From: Trichodelitschia bisporula
Taxonomy: Eukaryota; Ascomycota; Dothideomycetes; Phaeotrichales; Phaeotrichaceae
Assembly: GCA_010356995.1 (NCBI GenBank)
Contig: ML996687.1
Span: 311,803-375,802, forward strand
DNA length: 64,000 nucleotides
Direction of reading: 5' to 3'
The first letter of the stretch is position 1. Every line of letters starts with the position of its first letter. A program made the position numbers and the translations under genes. This document shows positions 1 to 10,819 of the stretch, piece by piece. Under the pieces are notes generated by a model that made no database searches, was not told where the DNA came from, and was given only the letters and a program-made list of their open reading frames with translations.

Positions 1-3000
1 CTCAGAAACAATCCCGAGCCGACGGAGCACGATGTCGAAGAAGCATTCGACGGCAACTTGTGCCGGTGTACTGGATACCGGCCGATCCTCGATGCTGCGC
101 AGTCGTTCAGTGCCTCGAAGGGCTGTGGCAAGGCGACAGCAAATGGCGGCAGTGGATGTTGTATGGAAAAGGGGGAAGGCGGAGGTTGCTGTAAGAACAA
201 GGCTGGCACCGAAGAAGAGCCCTTCATCAAATTTGAGCCACCAGAGTTCATCGCATACAACCCGGAGACCGAACTCATCTTCCCGCCCGCACTCCACAAG
301 CACGAATTCAAGCCCCTAGCCTTCGGCAACAAGCGCAAGAAATGGTATCGACCAGTCACACTAGAACAACTTCTGGAAATCAAGAGCGTCTATCCGTCGG
401 CCAAAATCATTGGCGGCAGCACTGAGACACAAATCGAAGTCAAGTTCAAGGCTATGCAGTACACTGTGTCCGTCTTCGTCGGAGATATCCCCGAGCTGCG
501 ACAGTACTCGTTCGAGGACGAGTACCTCGAAGTCGGCGGCAATGTCGTTCTTACCGACCTCGAGCGCATCGCCACCAAGGCCATCGCCCACTACGGCGAG
601 GCACGCGGCCAACCCTTCGCTGCGATGCTGAAACAACTGCGTTACTTCGCCGGCCGGCAAATCCGCAACGTGGGCACGCCGGCGGGCAACTTGGCCACTG
701 CATCGCCCATCTCGGATTTGAACCCGGTGTTCATGGCCACGAATTCGGTCCTCATCGGCAAGTCTGCGGAGACGACGACGGAGCTTCCAATGAGCGAGTT
801 TTTCAAGGGATATCGTACTACGGCTTTGCCGCCGGATGCGATCATTGCGAGTATCCGTGTGCCAACCGCGAAGCCAGAGCGCGAGTATATCCGCGCGTAC
901 AAGCAGGCGAAGAGGAAGGACGATGATATTGCCATCGTCAACGCGGCGCTTCGGGTGCGCCTCAGCGAAAATAACGCTGTCGAAGACTGCAGCCTCATCT
1001 TCGGCGGCATGGCGCCCGTTACCATTGCTGCGAAGAAGGCCACCGAATTCCTGGTTGGAAAGCCCTGGGCTGACCTTGGTACGCTGGAAGGCGTGATGAA
1101 TGCGCTGGAGCAGGACTTTGATCTCCGCTTCGGTGTCCCTGGAGGAATGGCGACCTACCGCAAGTCGCTTGCGCTGGGCTTCTTCTACAAGTTCTACCAC
1201 GAGGTGCTTTCCTTGCTCGCTGGCGCTGAAGCTGAAGTCGACACTGAGGCTATCGGCGAGATCGAGCGCGGTATATCGAAGGGGAAGAAGGACCACGCGG
1301 TCGCGAAAGAATACGAGCAGAAAATTTTGGGCAAGGAACGCAATCATGTTGCTGCCATGAAGCAGTGCACCGGCGAGGCACAGTACACGGACGACATCCC
1401 GCCGCAACGGAACGAGCTGTACGGCTGCTTGGTGCTGTCGACGAAGGCGCATGCCAGGCTTCTGTCTGTGGATCCGTCAGCTGCGCTCGAGCTCCCGGGC
1501 GTGGCGGACTGGGTTGATCATCGCGATTTACCGAACCCGGAGGCCAACTGGTGGGGCGCGCCGCGGTGTGACGAAGTCTTCTTCGCGGTCGATGAGGTGT
1601 ACACAGCTGGACAGCCCATTGGTATCATTTTGGCGGACTCGGCGAAGCAAGCTGAGATCGCGGCGCGGGCCGTCAAGGTCGAGTATGAGGATCTACCGGC
1701 GATTTTTACGATTGAGGAGGCGATCGAGAAGGACAGCTTCTTTGACCATTTTCGGTACATCATTAGGGGAGATACGGAAAAGGGGTTCGCGGAGGCGGAT
1801 CATGTGTTCACAGGCGTGACGAGGATGGGTGGTCAGGAGCATTTCTACCTCGAGACGAATGCGTGCGTCGTGGTTCCGAAGCCGGAGGACGGTGAGATCG
1901 AGGTTTTCAGCAGCACTCAGAACCCAGCTGAGACGTAAGTTTTCCCGGTATCTTGAGATCAAGGCTGACACCTCTAGGCAATCGTACGTCGCGCAGGTCT
2001 GTGGCGTTGCGGCGAACAAGGTCGTTACCCGGGTCAAGCGCCTGGGAGGTGGCTTTGGCGGAAAAGAGACGCGGTCTGTCCAACTTGCTGGTATCTGCGC
2101 CGCCGCCGCGAAGAAGACCCGTCGTCCGGTGCGTTGCATGCTCAACCGCGACGAGGACATCGTCACTTCTGGGCAGCGCCATCCGTTCCTCGCCCGCTGG
2201 AAGGTGGCCGTGAACAAAGATGGCAAGCTGCAAGCGCTCGACGCCGACGTCTTCGCCAATGCGGGCTGGACGCAGGATCTCAGTGCCGCTGTTGTCGATC
2301 GCTCGCTATCGCACAGTGACGGCGTCTACTTCATTCCGAACGTACATGTCCGCGGCCGGATAGCGAAGACGAACACGGTCTCCAACACGGCGTTCCGTGG
2401 CTTTGGTGGGCCGCAGGGGTTGTTCATCGCCGAGTCGTACATGGAGGAGGTTGCGGACCGTCTCGGCATGCCGGCTGACAAGCTGCGCGAGATCAACATG
2501 TACAAGCCCGGCCAGACCACGCACTTCAACCAGGAGCTCAAGGACTGGTACGTGCCGCTGATGTACAAGCAAGTCAAGGAGGAATCGGCGTACGAGCAGC
2601 GCCGGGCAGAAATCGATGAGTTCAACAAGACGCACAAGTGGAACAAGCGCGGCCTCGCCATCGTCCCAACCAAATTCGGCATCTCCTTCACGGCTCTGTT
2701 CCTCAACCAGGCCGGCGCCCTCGTGCACATATACCACGACGGATCCGTCCTGCTCGCCCACGGCGGCACGGAAATGGGCCAGGGGTTGCACACGAAGATG
2801 ATCATGGTCGCCGCCGAAGCGCTCAAGGTCCCGCAGGACAGCGTCTTCATCTCGGAAACCGCGACCAACACCGTCGCCAATGCGTCGTCGACTGCAGCGT
2901 CCGCATCCTCAGACCTCAACGGCTACGCCATCTGGAACGCCTGCGCGCAGCTGAACGAGCGCCTCGCGCCCTACCGCGAGCAATACGGCCCCGACGCCCC

Positions 3001-3664
3001 GATGTCCAAACTCGCGTCCGCAGCTTACTTCGACCGCGTCAACCTCTCCGCGCAAGGCTTCTACAAGACGCCGGATATCGGCTACGTGTGGGGCCCGAAT
3101 ACGGGGCAGATGTTCTTTTACTTCACGCAGGGCGTCGCGGCGGCAGAGGTCGAGATCGATACGCTAACGGGGGATTGGACGTGTCGTCGCGCTGATATCA
3201 AGATGGATGTTGGGCGGAGTATTAACCCCGCTATCGACTATGGGCAGATCGAGGGCGCGTTCGTGCAGGGCCAGGGCCTGTTCACGACGGAGGAGTTGCT
3301 CTGGCATCGTGCGAGCGGGCAGATGTTCACCAAGGGCCCCGGGGCGTATAAAATCCCGGGCTTCCGCGATATCCCGCAGGTGTTTAACGTCAGCTTGCTC
3401 AAGGGCGTGACGTGGGAGAATCTGCGCACGATTCAGCGCAGTCGCGGCGTAGGCGAGCCGCCGCTCTTTTTGGGTAGCTCCGTGTTCTTCGCTATCCGCG
3501 ATGCGCTCAAGGCGGCGCGGAAGCAGTGGGGTGTTGAGGAGCTGCTGTCACTGCCGAGTCCGGCGACGGTGGAGCGGATTCGCATCAGTTGTGGGGATCC
3601 GATTATCACGCGGGCGAAGGTGGAGCCGCAAGAGGGGGAGAAGTCGTTTTTTGTTACCATTTAG
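1..3664 (+). CDS. hxA: Xanthine dehydrogenase (purine hydroxylase I), 5'-truncated
   Basis: Molybdo-flavoenzyme that oxidises hypoxanthine to xanthine and urate in cytosolic purine catabolism. The reading frame is already open at base 1, so the N-terminus (the first 2Fe-2S cluster, roughly 130-150 residues) lies outside the window. Visible in order: second 2Fe-2S motif NLCRCTGYRPI (fragment residues 19-29), a Cys/Gly-rich linker typical of fungal XDH, the FAD-binding domain with GGSTETQIEVKFK and RNVGTPAGNLATASPISDLN, then the molybdopterin domains with GGTEMGQGLHTK (catalytic-region Glu), LGGGFGGKE, TAFRGFGGPQG (substrate Arg) and GVGEPPLFLG (base Glu). One intron, 1935-1977, joins GAG-AC|G-CAA in frame. 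The fragment has 1206 residues. The paralogous nicotinate hydroxylase HxnS shares this layout, but the linker and flavin domain read like canonical HxA. Confidence 0.96.
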
Positions 3665-3976
3665 CTGTGTTAGTTTGTCGCTGAGTAGCGTTGAATCGAC
3701 TTGCCTTTCGTTCCTACGTTGCTTCGTGTCTGCTCGCTTCGTGACTACGCAACGTACTTGCCTCATGACGTAGACATGGACGGAGCATTGTTAGGTCGGG
3801 AAGGAGAATACTTATCTAAGGGACATAATGTAATGTGGACATGATAGGAGGAAGGAGCATAAGAGGATACTTGGCATCGTCGTGTATTTATTCTTGAGAG
3901 TCTCTTCCTCTCTTCCTCTCTTCCTGTCTTCCTCTTTCTTTGCACATGAAGAGACTTTACTCCCGTCACTTCATAT
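3665..3976. other. Convergent 3' intergenic region with TCTTCC microsatellite
   Basis: Tail-to-tail spacer between the XDH gene (+) and the SDR gene (-). No coding potential is apparent. A short pyrimidine microsatellite with about four imperfect CTCTTCCT units lies near 3900-3942. Confidence 0.6.
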
Positions 3977-5033
3977 CTACCTAGCCACATGCAGCGGTGC
4001 GCCTCTATCCTCCAGCATCTCACACAACAATTCCGTCTCGTGGTCGCAATACTCAGGCGCAACACGGGGCTGCGTGCTCTTCGGCCCGACTTCGATGGTC
4101 TCACCAGATCTCTTACTGTCGCCCAGCAGCTCCTCAAAGACGGTGACGACGTTCTCAATCGGCGTCAGTTGATTGCGTCCGTTGACGTCGTCGTAGAACT
4201 CCGCGGCGGCGATATTCGTGCGCACAATGTTGGGGCACGCTGCATTCAGCGTGATACCCTCTGCCGGAAGGAGCTTGCCGTAGGAGCGCACAAAGCCGAC
4301 GACACCGCTGGTAGGGATATCAGGGTTTACGTCTGGAAAAGGGAGGGTACGTACTGCTTCGCAGTTGTGTAAATTGGCAAGGTTGAGACGCAGTACAGCC
4401 CGCAGATGCTGGCCACGGTCACGATCTTGCCCTTGAAGCCGTTGGATCCCACGGGCTGGCGGCGGAACTGCTGAATGCCGAGGGCAGTGGTATACAGCAC
4501 GCCGTTGAGGTCGACGTCAAGGACCTGCTGCCACTCAGCTCATCATCCGCATACATCCCCGCTTTCCCTCCAATCACAAAAACGCAAAGCCACAGCCTTA
4601 CCTCCAAATTCGGTTTCTCAAACCCCTCTCCCCCGTCCTTCACATTGCGCAACCACACCCTCTCCCCAATCCCCGCAATCGGCAGTACATAATCCACCCT
4701 CCCGCCAAACCACTTCAACGCCTCCGTAAAGGCCTTCACCTGCGAGTCCCACTCCGCGACGTTGACATGCGCCGCCGCCGCCGCCTCGGCACGGCCCGAC
4801 GACGCAGTTAGCTCCTCCGCGGCCTTGGTGGCGCCGGCGAGGTTGAAGTCGGCTAAAAAGACACGCGCGCTGGGCGCGGGACGTTAGCTTTAGTTATCTT
4901 TATCTTTCCTGAATCATGCGGGGTGTGGGGGCGGAGCGGTGAGTTACCCCTTTTCCACGAGCATCGTTGCAACGGCTAAACCGATGCCGCTGGCACCGCC
5001 TGTGATGTAGGCGGTGCGGTTTGCTTCGGACAT
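3977..5033 (-). CDS. Short-chain dehydrogenase/reductase (15-hydroxyprostaglandin-dehydrogenase-like)
   Basis: NAD(P)-dependent classical SDR of 284 residues, substrate unknown. Four coding exons on the minus strand: 5033-4948, 4869-4602, 4524-4355 and 4307-3977, with introns of 78, 77 and 47 nt whose phases all close. Near the N-terminus is the cofactor motif TGGASGIG, followed by an acidic ADFN at the end of beta-2 that favours NAD, then LDVDLNGV, the catalytic region VTVASICGLY and the YTTAK active-site Tyr-x-x-x-Lys split by intron 3, then ACPNIVRTNI. The start ATG at 5033 directly precedes the Rossmann fold, so no targeting peptide is seen. The gene is head-to-head with the FAD monooxygenase at 5949, suggesting shared control. 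Confidence 0.88.
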
Positions 5034-5948
5034 ATTGGGTTAGGATAGGGGGTGGAGGAATACGATATCAGGCAACTAAGATAAAGCAGTTAAAACTGGC
5101 GTGAGGAGGCTACAGAAGCAACTCATACCCCGCGGCCCCAAACGCCCAATTTATATCCCCTCACTTGAGGCGGGCACACGTCTCGGCGTACCCCGCACGG
5201 CATTACGACCGTAACCGAATCGGAAGCATTGCACATGCGACGATCCTCAGAACACGAGAACGAAGACGTGCGGTGTGGTAAGCAGGACTCTTAATACCGG
5301 AGCATCAGAAACCCGAAGGGGCCTCGCTGCCTTCGTGCCTTCGTGCCTTCCACGGCCCGCACCCATCCCAAACGGGAAGTCGGCAACCGCCACAACGCCG
5401 CGCTTCTCAACCCCGGCCGCCGGCCGCAGTGCCCAGACATAAAGTTCCGAAATCCTCCCGCGCCGACCGCCCTCGGCCCTTAGCTGCTTAGCGATGGTGT
5501 CATTACGCGAGGACATATGCAGCGCCAGCTGCGCGGGCAGTTCCAACCGCATGGCGCCGCGGGCATGGCAGGTCCGTTAAGGAATTAGCCGCTTACTTAC
5601 CGCTCCCACGCCGCGGTATGCCTGTCCCGTTGTCCCGGCAAGGGAAGGGCCAGCCCTCCGGATTTATCGCCGACCACCCACGTTTCTAGACCGCGCTCTG
5701 ACAGGTTGACACCGCGTTGTGTATCGTTCGTTATGCGCCACGAAGGCGCGGGACGCAGAGGCGCAAAAGAAAATAACGGCGCTGTTGCTGCGGGTTCGCA
5801 AACGTCCCATGCTGTTGGGATTAAGTCAATTATTCCTCAGACGATATCGCGGGCATATAATAGTCGATCATTTCCTCTTCCTCTCGACCTCCATCCCTTC
5901 CCAGCCTTGTACCACCTCAATCTGATTCCCCGGCATTGACCCCCCACC
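5034..5948. promoter_or_regulatory. Divergent promoter between SDR and FAD monooxygenase
   Basis: A 915-nt head-to-head spacer. On the plus side there is a TATA-like CATATAA at 5854-5860 about 95 nt before the monooxygenase ATG, followed by a pyrimidine-rich leader (5871-5900). No convincing gene lies in it. A TCGG-N6-CCGC sequence near 5181 is close to, but not a match for, the TCGG-N6-CCGA site of the purine-pathway activator UaY, so I do not call it a binding site. Confidence 0.45.
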
Positions 5949-7244
5949 ATGACAGCTACCCAAGACCCCCCGACAGTCGCCATCATTGGCGCCGGCCTAG
6001 CAGGCACGGCCCTCGCCCTCGCCCTCCTCCCGCACGGCATCAAACCGACAATCTTTGAGTCGGCAGGCGGCTTCGGCACCGTCGGTGCCGGCGTCATCTT
6101 CGGCCCCAACGCCGCGCGCGCCATGTCGCTCATCTCCCCCGCCGCCTGGAAGGCCTTCAACACGTGCCTGACCCGCAACCGCGACGCCAGCTTCTGGGAC
6201 ACCTGGTTCGAGTTCCAGGACGGGCGCGCCGATGCCACCGAGGCACCCTGGCGGCTGCAGCGCACGGGCGAGAAGCGCGATCCAGCCATGGCGAGCGTGC
6301 ATCGCGCGCATTTCCTCGCTGAACTGGCCAAGCAGCTGCCGGACGACATTACGCAGTTTCGCAAGACCCTGACGGGGCTGGAAACCAGCGGTGGGAAAAG
6401 CACGCTTACCTTCGCTGACGGCACGACGTTCGAGGCGGATCTGGTCATCGGGTGCGACGGGATCAAGTCCCGCGTCCGCGAAATCATGTTCTCGTCGCAG
6501 TCGCCCACCGCCGCGCCCCTCCCGACGTACACCGGGCAAATCGGCTACCGCGCCCTCCTCCCTACCTCACTCGTGGAATCGATCCTCGGCCCGCCCGCGC
6601 CCAACGCCGCGCTCTTCCGCGGCCCAAACGGATACATCGTAACCTACCCGGTCTCCCACGGCGAACAAGTCAACGTCGTCGCCGCAGTCAAGCGCCCCGA
6701 CATCTCGCCCGGGCGCGACGTCATGGTGCTTCCCGACACGCACGAAGCCCTGAACGCCGCCTTCGTAAACTGGCGCCCCGAAATCCGCGAACTGCTGACG
6801 CACTTCCCTTCCGCGGATCGCTGGCCGCTGTTCGATTGTCCCCACGGGAGACGGTATGTCGCGCCCGGAGGCCGTGTGTTGCTCGTCGGCGATGCAGCGC
6901 ATGCGAGTACGCCGCATTTGGGCGCAGGGGCGGGGATGGCGTTTGAAGACGCTGTTATTCTTGGGAATCTGCTGGGCGATGTGGTGCGCGGCGAGGGGGA
7001 GCTGGAGAAAGCGGTGGAGGCGTATGATGCGGTGCGGCGAGTGCGGACGCAAGGCTTGATTCGGCGGTCGCGGGAGGCGGCTGAGCTGCATACTACCGTG
7101 GGCGAGGGCGCATTGCCGTGGGACGAGGTGAATCGGAGGACTGAGGCGTTGTATCGCTGGGCGTGGGAACATGACCACGAGGATGAGCTGGAGAAGGCTC
7201 GGAAAATCATGAAGGGAGCGTATGTGCGCTTGGACAGCATATAG
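5949..7244 (+). CDS. FAD-dependent monooxygenase, salicylate/6-hydroxynicotinate hydroxylase type
   Basis: Single-exon protein of 431 residues, the usual size for group A flavin aromatic hydroxylases. It shows the FAD Rossmann motif IIGAGLAGTALALAL at the N-terminus, an Arg in VHRAHF, the DG motif ADLVIGCDGIKSRVR mid-protein, and the GD motif RVLLVGDAAHASTPHLGAG with the following GMAFEDA. The C-terminal RTEALYRWAWEHDHEDELE is typical of fungal salicylate-hydroxylase-like proteins. Predicted to use NAD(P)H and O2 to hydroxylate an aromatic or N-heterocyclic acid in the cytosol. The start is the first ATG after a TATA-like box and pyrimidine leader. The neighbouring XDH and SDR suggest a catabolic role, but the substrate cannot be told from sequence. 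Confidence 0.93.
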   Translation: MTATQDPPTVAIIGAGLAGTALALALLPHGIKPTIFESAGGFGTVGAGVIFGPNAARAMSLISPAAWKAFNTCLTRNRDASFWDTWFEFQDGRADATEAPWRLQRTGEKRDPAMASVHRAHFLAELAKQLPDDITQFRKTLTGLETSGGKSTLTFADGTTFEADLVIGCDGIKSRVREIMFSSQSPTAAPLPTYTGQIGYRALLPTSLVESILGPPAPNAALFRGPNGYIVTYPVSHGEQVNVVAAVKRPDISPGRDVMVLPDTHEALNAAFVNWRPEIRELLTHFPSADRWPLFDCPHGRRYVAPGGRVLLVGDAAHASTPHLGAGAGMAFEDAVILGNLLGDVVRGEGELEKAVEAYDAVRRVRTQGLIRRSREAAELHTTVGEGALPWDEVNRRTEALYRWAWEHDHEDELEKARKIMKGAYVRLDSI

Positions 7245-8072
7245 ATTAGCGATGCCGAACACAGCTGCACAAATTTCACGGCATAAAAGCATCTCCGCCT
7301 ACTCATTCATCGTGTTTGTATTAAACCGCCCGATCGGATCGAGCAACGCTAGAGTACATGCGCAACACTATGAACTAGTCGGTTTACGGAAGAAGGAAAA
7401 GGGGGTATGTAGAACAACCAGGCCGCCCAGACACCTCATCCAGCCTTGCCGGGCCGGCATTCCATCATGACGGGTAAACATAAAAGCAGAATCAGTACTT
7501 TTACAGACGGCGATTTGTGACGAGTGTCCCGGGATCTGAAAGCGGAATGCGACTTGAGACCATTAAGCGTTTCATCGACGGTCCTGGGTGATGAACAGAT
7601 ATGAGTGAGACAGCATTTAGTTGCAGTCACGACAGCATCGACGTCAACCGAGGTGCTTATCCGGAGAAAACTGCAGGCGTAGTAGACCTTTGCAACAGTC
7701 ATACGGAATGCGAGCACACAGCGAAGTGGCAGTGGATGCATCGTATGTCAAAGCAGGTGTCAAAAGTGTCAAAAGGCGTATGGTGTCAGTCGTATCAGGA
7801 ACAGGCGTGTGACTCGTGTCAGAGTGTGGGGGTGGGGAGAAGGTGGGGCGCAATATCCGAGAGCACGACGTCAATCCGGAATCCGGACGACAAGAACAAG
7901 GCTATCACCTAGAAGCATGGCGGGTCGAAGTCCAGTGAAGACCGCAAAACCGGCGCAAGATCCAGAGAGAGAGAGCCAAAAGACGCGATGAGGAGCTTCG
8001 TCATGCATGCACGCAGGCACATTCAATCGGCGACTCAGACCATCACGTCACGGGGGGAGGCACGGTCACCAG
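7245..8072. other. Convergent intergenic region
   Basis: Tail-to-tail spacer between the monooxygenase (+) and the KH protein (-). The small open frames lack family signatures and splice context. I see no RNA gene or repeat of note. Confidence 0.5.
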
Positions 8073-8269
8073 CTAGACCCCGGGTGGACCAGAATCTTGG
8101 CCCTGGCCCTGCGGCGTCTGACCGGCTTGCGCCTGGAAGGCCAACTGCCACATGCGCACGTAGTTCTCGTAGCCGCCGTACATGGCATACGGGTCGGCTG
8201 AGTCTGCTCCAGTGGGAACAGCCGCGCCGGCTTGGTGCGGCACCTGCGGCTGAGCATACCCCTGATACG

Positions 8270-8307
<38 letters not shown>

Positions 8308-9949
8308 GGCTGCTGTGAGTACCTGTCGCCAAATTGGTCATCCCGACGGCCGCGTCCGCCTCCGCCGAATCCGCTGCTGCTACCGCCACCGTTCTGGACA
8401 TGCGTGTCAGTGAGATACCCTGGGAGAGGACAGGAATGACATACCACAGACTCTACCTTAGACCAGATTGCTGCTTTGGCTGCATCAATGGCCTGGCGGG
8501 TTCCGATGAGTCCGATTTCGCGCTCCAAGTCCTGGCCACTAGCCTGGGAAACGTTGATCTTGCAACCGGTCTGGTTCTGCATCTCCTTGATCGTTTCACC
8601 GCCTGTGCTGTTAGCCGATGCTTGTCATCAAAAGAGGTGCCAGGTGCTTACCCTTGCCGATAATCATGCCCACCGAATCCGAAGGAACCATGATGCTGTC
8701 ATTGATCTTGCCTGCACCACCAGGGCCTGCTTGAGGTTCGAAGGTAGGTGCCTTAGGGGCAGCCTGCTCGCCACCGCGAGTGTCACTGTCAACAATCTCC
8801 ATAATCAGCTCCTTGGCCCGCGCGCCATTGACCGCAGTGCCAATAAGGTTGACGGGACGCAGGCCATTGATGCTTTTGTCTTCCGCAAGGATATTGATAT
8901 GACATCCACTCCGCTCTTGGAGGTCCCGGATGGTTTCACCACCACGGCCGATGATGAGGCCCACGGTCCGGTCCGGAACCATAATCTGCACGTGGTTCTC
9001 GCCTTCCCGGAGAGGCTGCTGAGCTGGAGCCGGCTTTGCACCACGAGGCGGAGGTCCGGAACGCGGGGCGCTGGTGGCATTTTCACGCGGGGTATTTCCA
9101 CCGTTTTCGTCAATGATTCGATAGATCTCACGCTTGGCATCACCACGCGCACGAGGGTTGCCGGTAATCCTACACTGACGTTGAGGTCCGCCTTGATCCG
9201 GTCCAGTAAGAAATTGGATCCTAGTGCCGGTGTCCGCTTCGACGCGACGAAGATTCTCACCCTGGCGACCAATGACAAGCCCAACGAGGGAAGAGTCGAT
9301 CATGATAGTCTCAGAGTTGTCTTCATCACGGCTGAAGTTACGGGATTCACGTTGAGGAGAGAAGGTGCTCCGGTTGCGTTGAGGGGGCGGAGATCGCGAG
9401 CGGGAGCGGTTGTAGCTGCTCATGCGACGCGGATCATCACGGCGCTCATCACGGTACGGGTTGTAACTATCACGGAACTGTTCGCGGCGAGGCGGAGATC
9501 GCGAGCGCGATTTGTGGGACGCGCGACCGCTGCCACGGCTGTCTCCGCGAGTGTCCGAGCGGGGGCCTTCCTTGGTTAGCGACACGTTGCCAATTGGACT
9601 GAGGGAGCCTTACCACTGTGACCTTGAAGACCTTTCTCGGCAGCGAAACTCTTCGCCTTAGCAAGTGCGTCCTGAAGACTAACGGAACCGGTGTTAACAG
9701 GCTTGATTGAGTTGAGATCGACGCTTGCGGGAGGGAGTCTGTATGAAGGCGCGCCGTTAGGGACCGGCTGGTAGCCCTGGGGCGCAGACTGAGGCGGCAT
9801 CTGGCTCATCTGAGGAGCTTGGGAAGTCTGGACAGGCTGCTGAGCTACTGGAGACATTAGCAGTTGAGCAAAAAAATGGGGGCAGGTGTGTGGAGCTAAC
9901 CCTTCAGTGCGGCCAGAATAGCCTGAAGGTCTGGAGCTGGCTGAGCCAT
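8073..9949 (-). CDS. Triple-KH-domain RNA-binding protein (FUBP-like)
   Basis: A 558-residue protein in five exons: 9949-9901, 9847-9614, 9566-8652, 8602-8445 and 8393-8073. The introns are 49-53 nt; intron 1 carries a perfect TGCTAATG branch site. Order: a short N-terminus MAQPAPDLQAILAALK, a Gln/Pro-rich segment, an Arg/Ser-rich SRSRSPP region (residues about 110-170), then three KH domains at about 178-248, 286-353 and 383-455 with GxxG loops IGRQGE, IGRGGE and IGKGGE (the third is split by intron 3), and a Gly/Gln-rich tail with 12 consecutive Gln. It is expected to bind single-stranded RNA or DNA in the nucleus or cytoplasm, probably in splicing or mRNA fate given the RS region. Acceptor 2 was chosen (..GGAAG|GC) because only it keeps the Arg/Ser frame. 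Confidence 0.92.
8272..8307. repeat. (TGC)12 microsatellite encoding poly-Gln
   Basis: Twelve uninterrupted TGC units on the plus strand, read as CAG-type codons on the minus strand in the tail of the KH protein. Likely length-polymorphic. Confidence 0.95.
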
Positions 9950-10819
9950 GGCTGCTGTGAGTGAGCAAAGGAAGGACCAAACACTGTTTTAGTAGAATCC
10001 GTGGAAAACGTTATGGCGAAAATGTCGAAGTGAGTCAAGGACAGAGGGTGGAATGTGTGATGCTGGGTTGCTGAGGATGGAGGTGCAAGAGTGTAGAGTG
10101 AGGAGGAGGAAAGGTGATGAAGAGGAGGGGAAGGGTTCTGAGGAAGCGAGGTGAGTGGTCCGTGGGTTTGAGTGGGCGGCGCGCGACCGGGGGCGGGGGA
10201 TGAAAGAAAGAACAAAAGCGGCTAGCATAATTCCGGGCCGACTATTGTTCCGTTCCCCATTCACGAAGTTCCAGCATGCTACTCTAGTCAACGCTCGTAG
10301 TGCCGGACTTCTGTTGCAAAGCTTTTGATGTGGATAAGCTAGGAAGATGTGTATGTGAAATTGAGAGATCTATAGCGAGAACCTCAAGCTGTCTACCGAA
10401 TATGGCGACCGAGAGTGAATGGTTTGGCATCGGAAAGACGCCTACCCAACATGTTTGCCAAAGGGTTCATGTGCTAGCTTCAGTAGCTCACACTTCGTCA
10501 CAACTCAGACGAAGGACTTGAACCATCTTTGTTACAGGTCAGTCATTGCCTCGGGTCGACGAATCTAAGGCGTTTGGCTCTTTTATCTCCTATTCATTCA
10601 TCTACTGCAAACGGAATCACTGCCTTGTTTAGACATTATGCTCTTCAATTCGCCTCTCCCTAAAATATCACCGGTTGCATGTCGAATAAACCGCCGCTAA
10701 AATGACAGACCAGCCCCGATAGGTTGTTCAACACCATACTTGCCTTTCCAACAGTGACAGTATCCTACAAATGACGTCTCATCTTATTTATACTCAGCAC
10801 TCCAAGGTTCCGCATACCA
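9950..10819. promoter_or_regulatory. Upstream region of KH gene and 3' flank of peroxin gene
   Basis: 870 nt between two minus-strand genes. On the minus strand the part next to the KH start is pyrimidine-rich (9990-10210), as expected of a fungal leader. The rest is AT-richer with no recognisable gene. Confidence 0.45.

Noticed and set aside
361-1452. A 363-codon open frame antisense to the XDH gene
   Set aside because: It mirrors strongly biased XDH codons, is Arg/Leu/Asp-rich, and has no domain or splice context.
5175-5195. A UaY-type site (TCGG-N6-CCGA) in the SDR-monooxygenase promoter
   Set aside because: The last base differs (CCGC) and no second site supports it.
5247-5552. A 101-codon minus-strand frame in the SDR-monooxygenase promoter
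   Set aside because: No domain, no splice context, and lies in a regulatory spacer.
8272-8307. CRISPR or other spaced-repeat array
   Set aside because: It is a simple trinucleotide repeat in a fungal coding exon.
8476-9579. A 367-codon open frame on the plus strand over the KH gene
   Set aside because: It is a shadow of the well-supported three-KH protein on the other strand.
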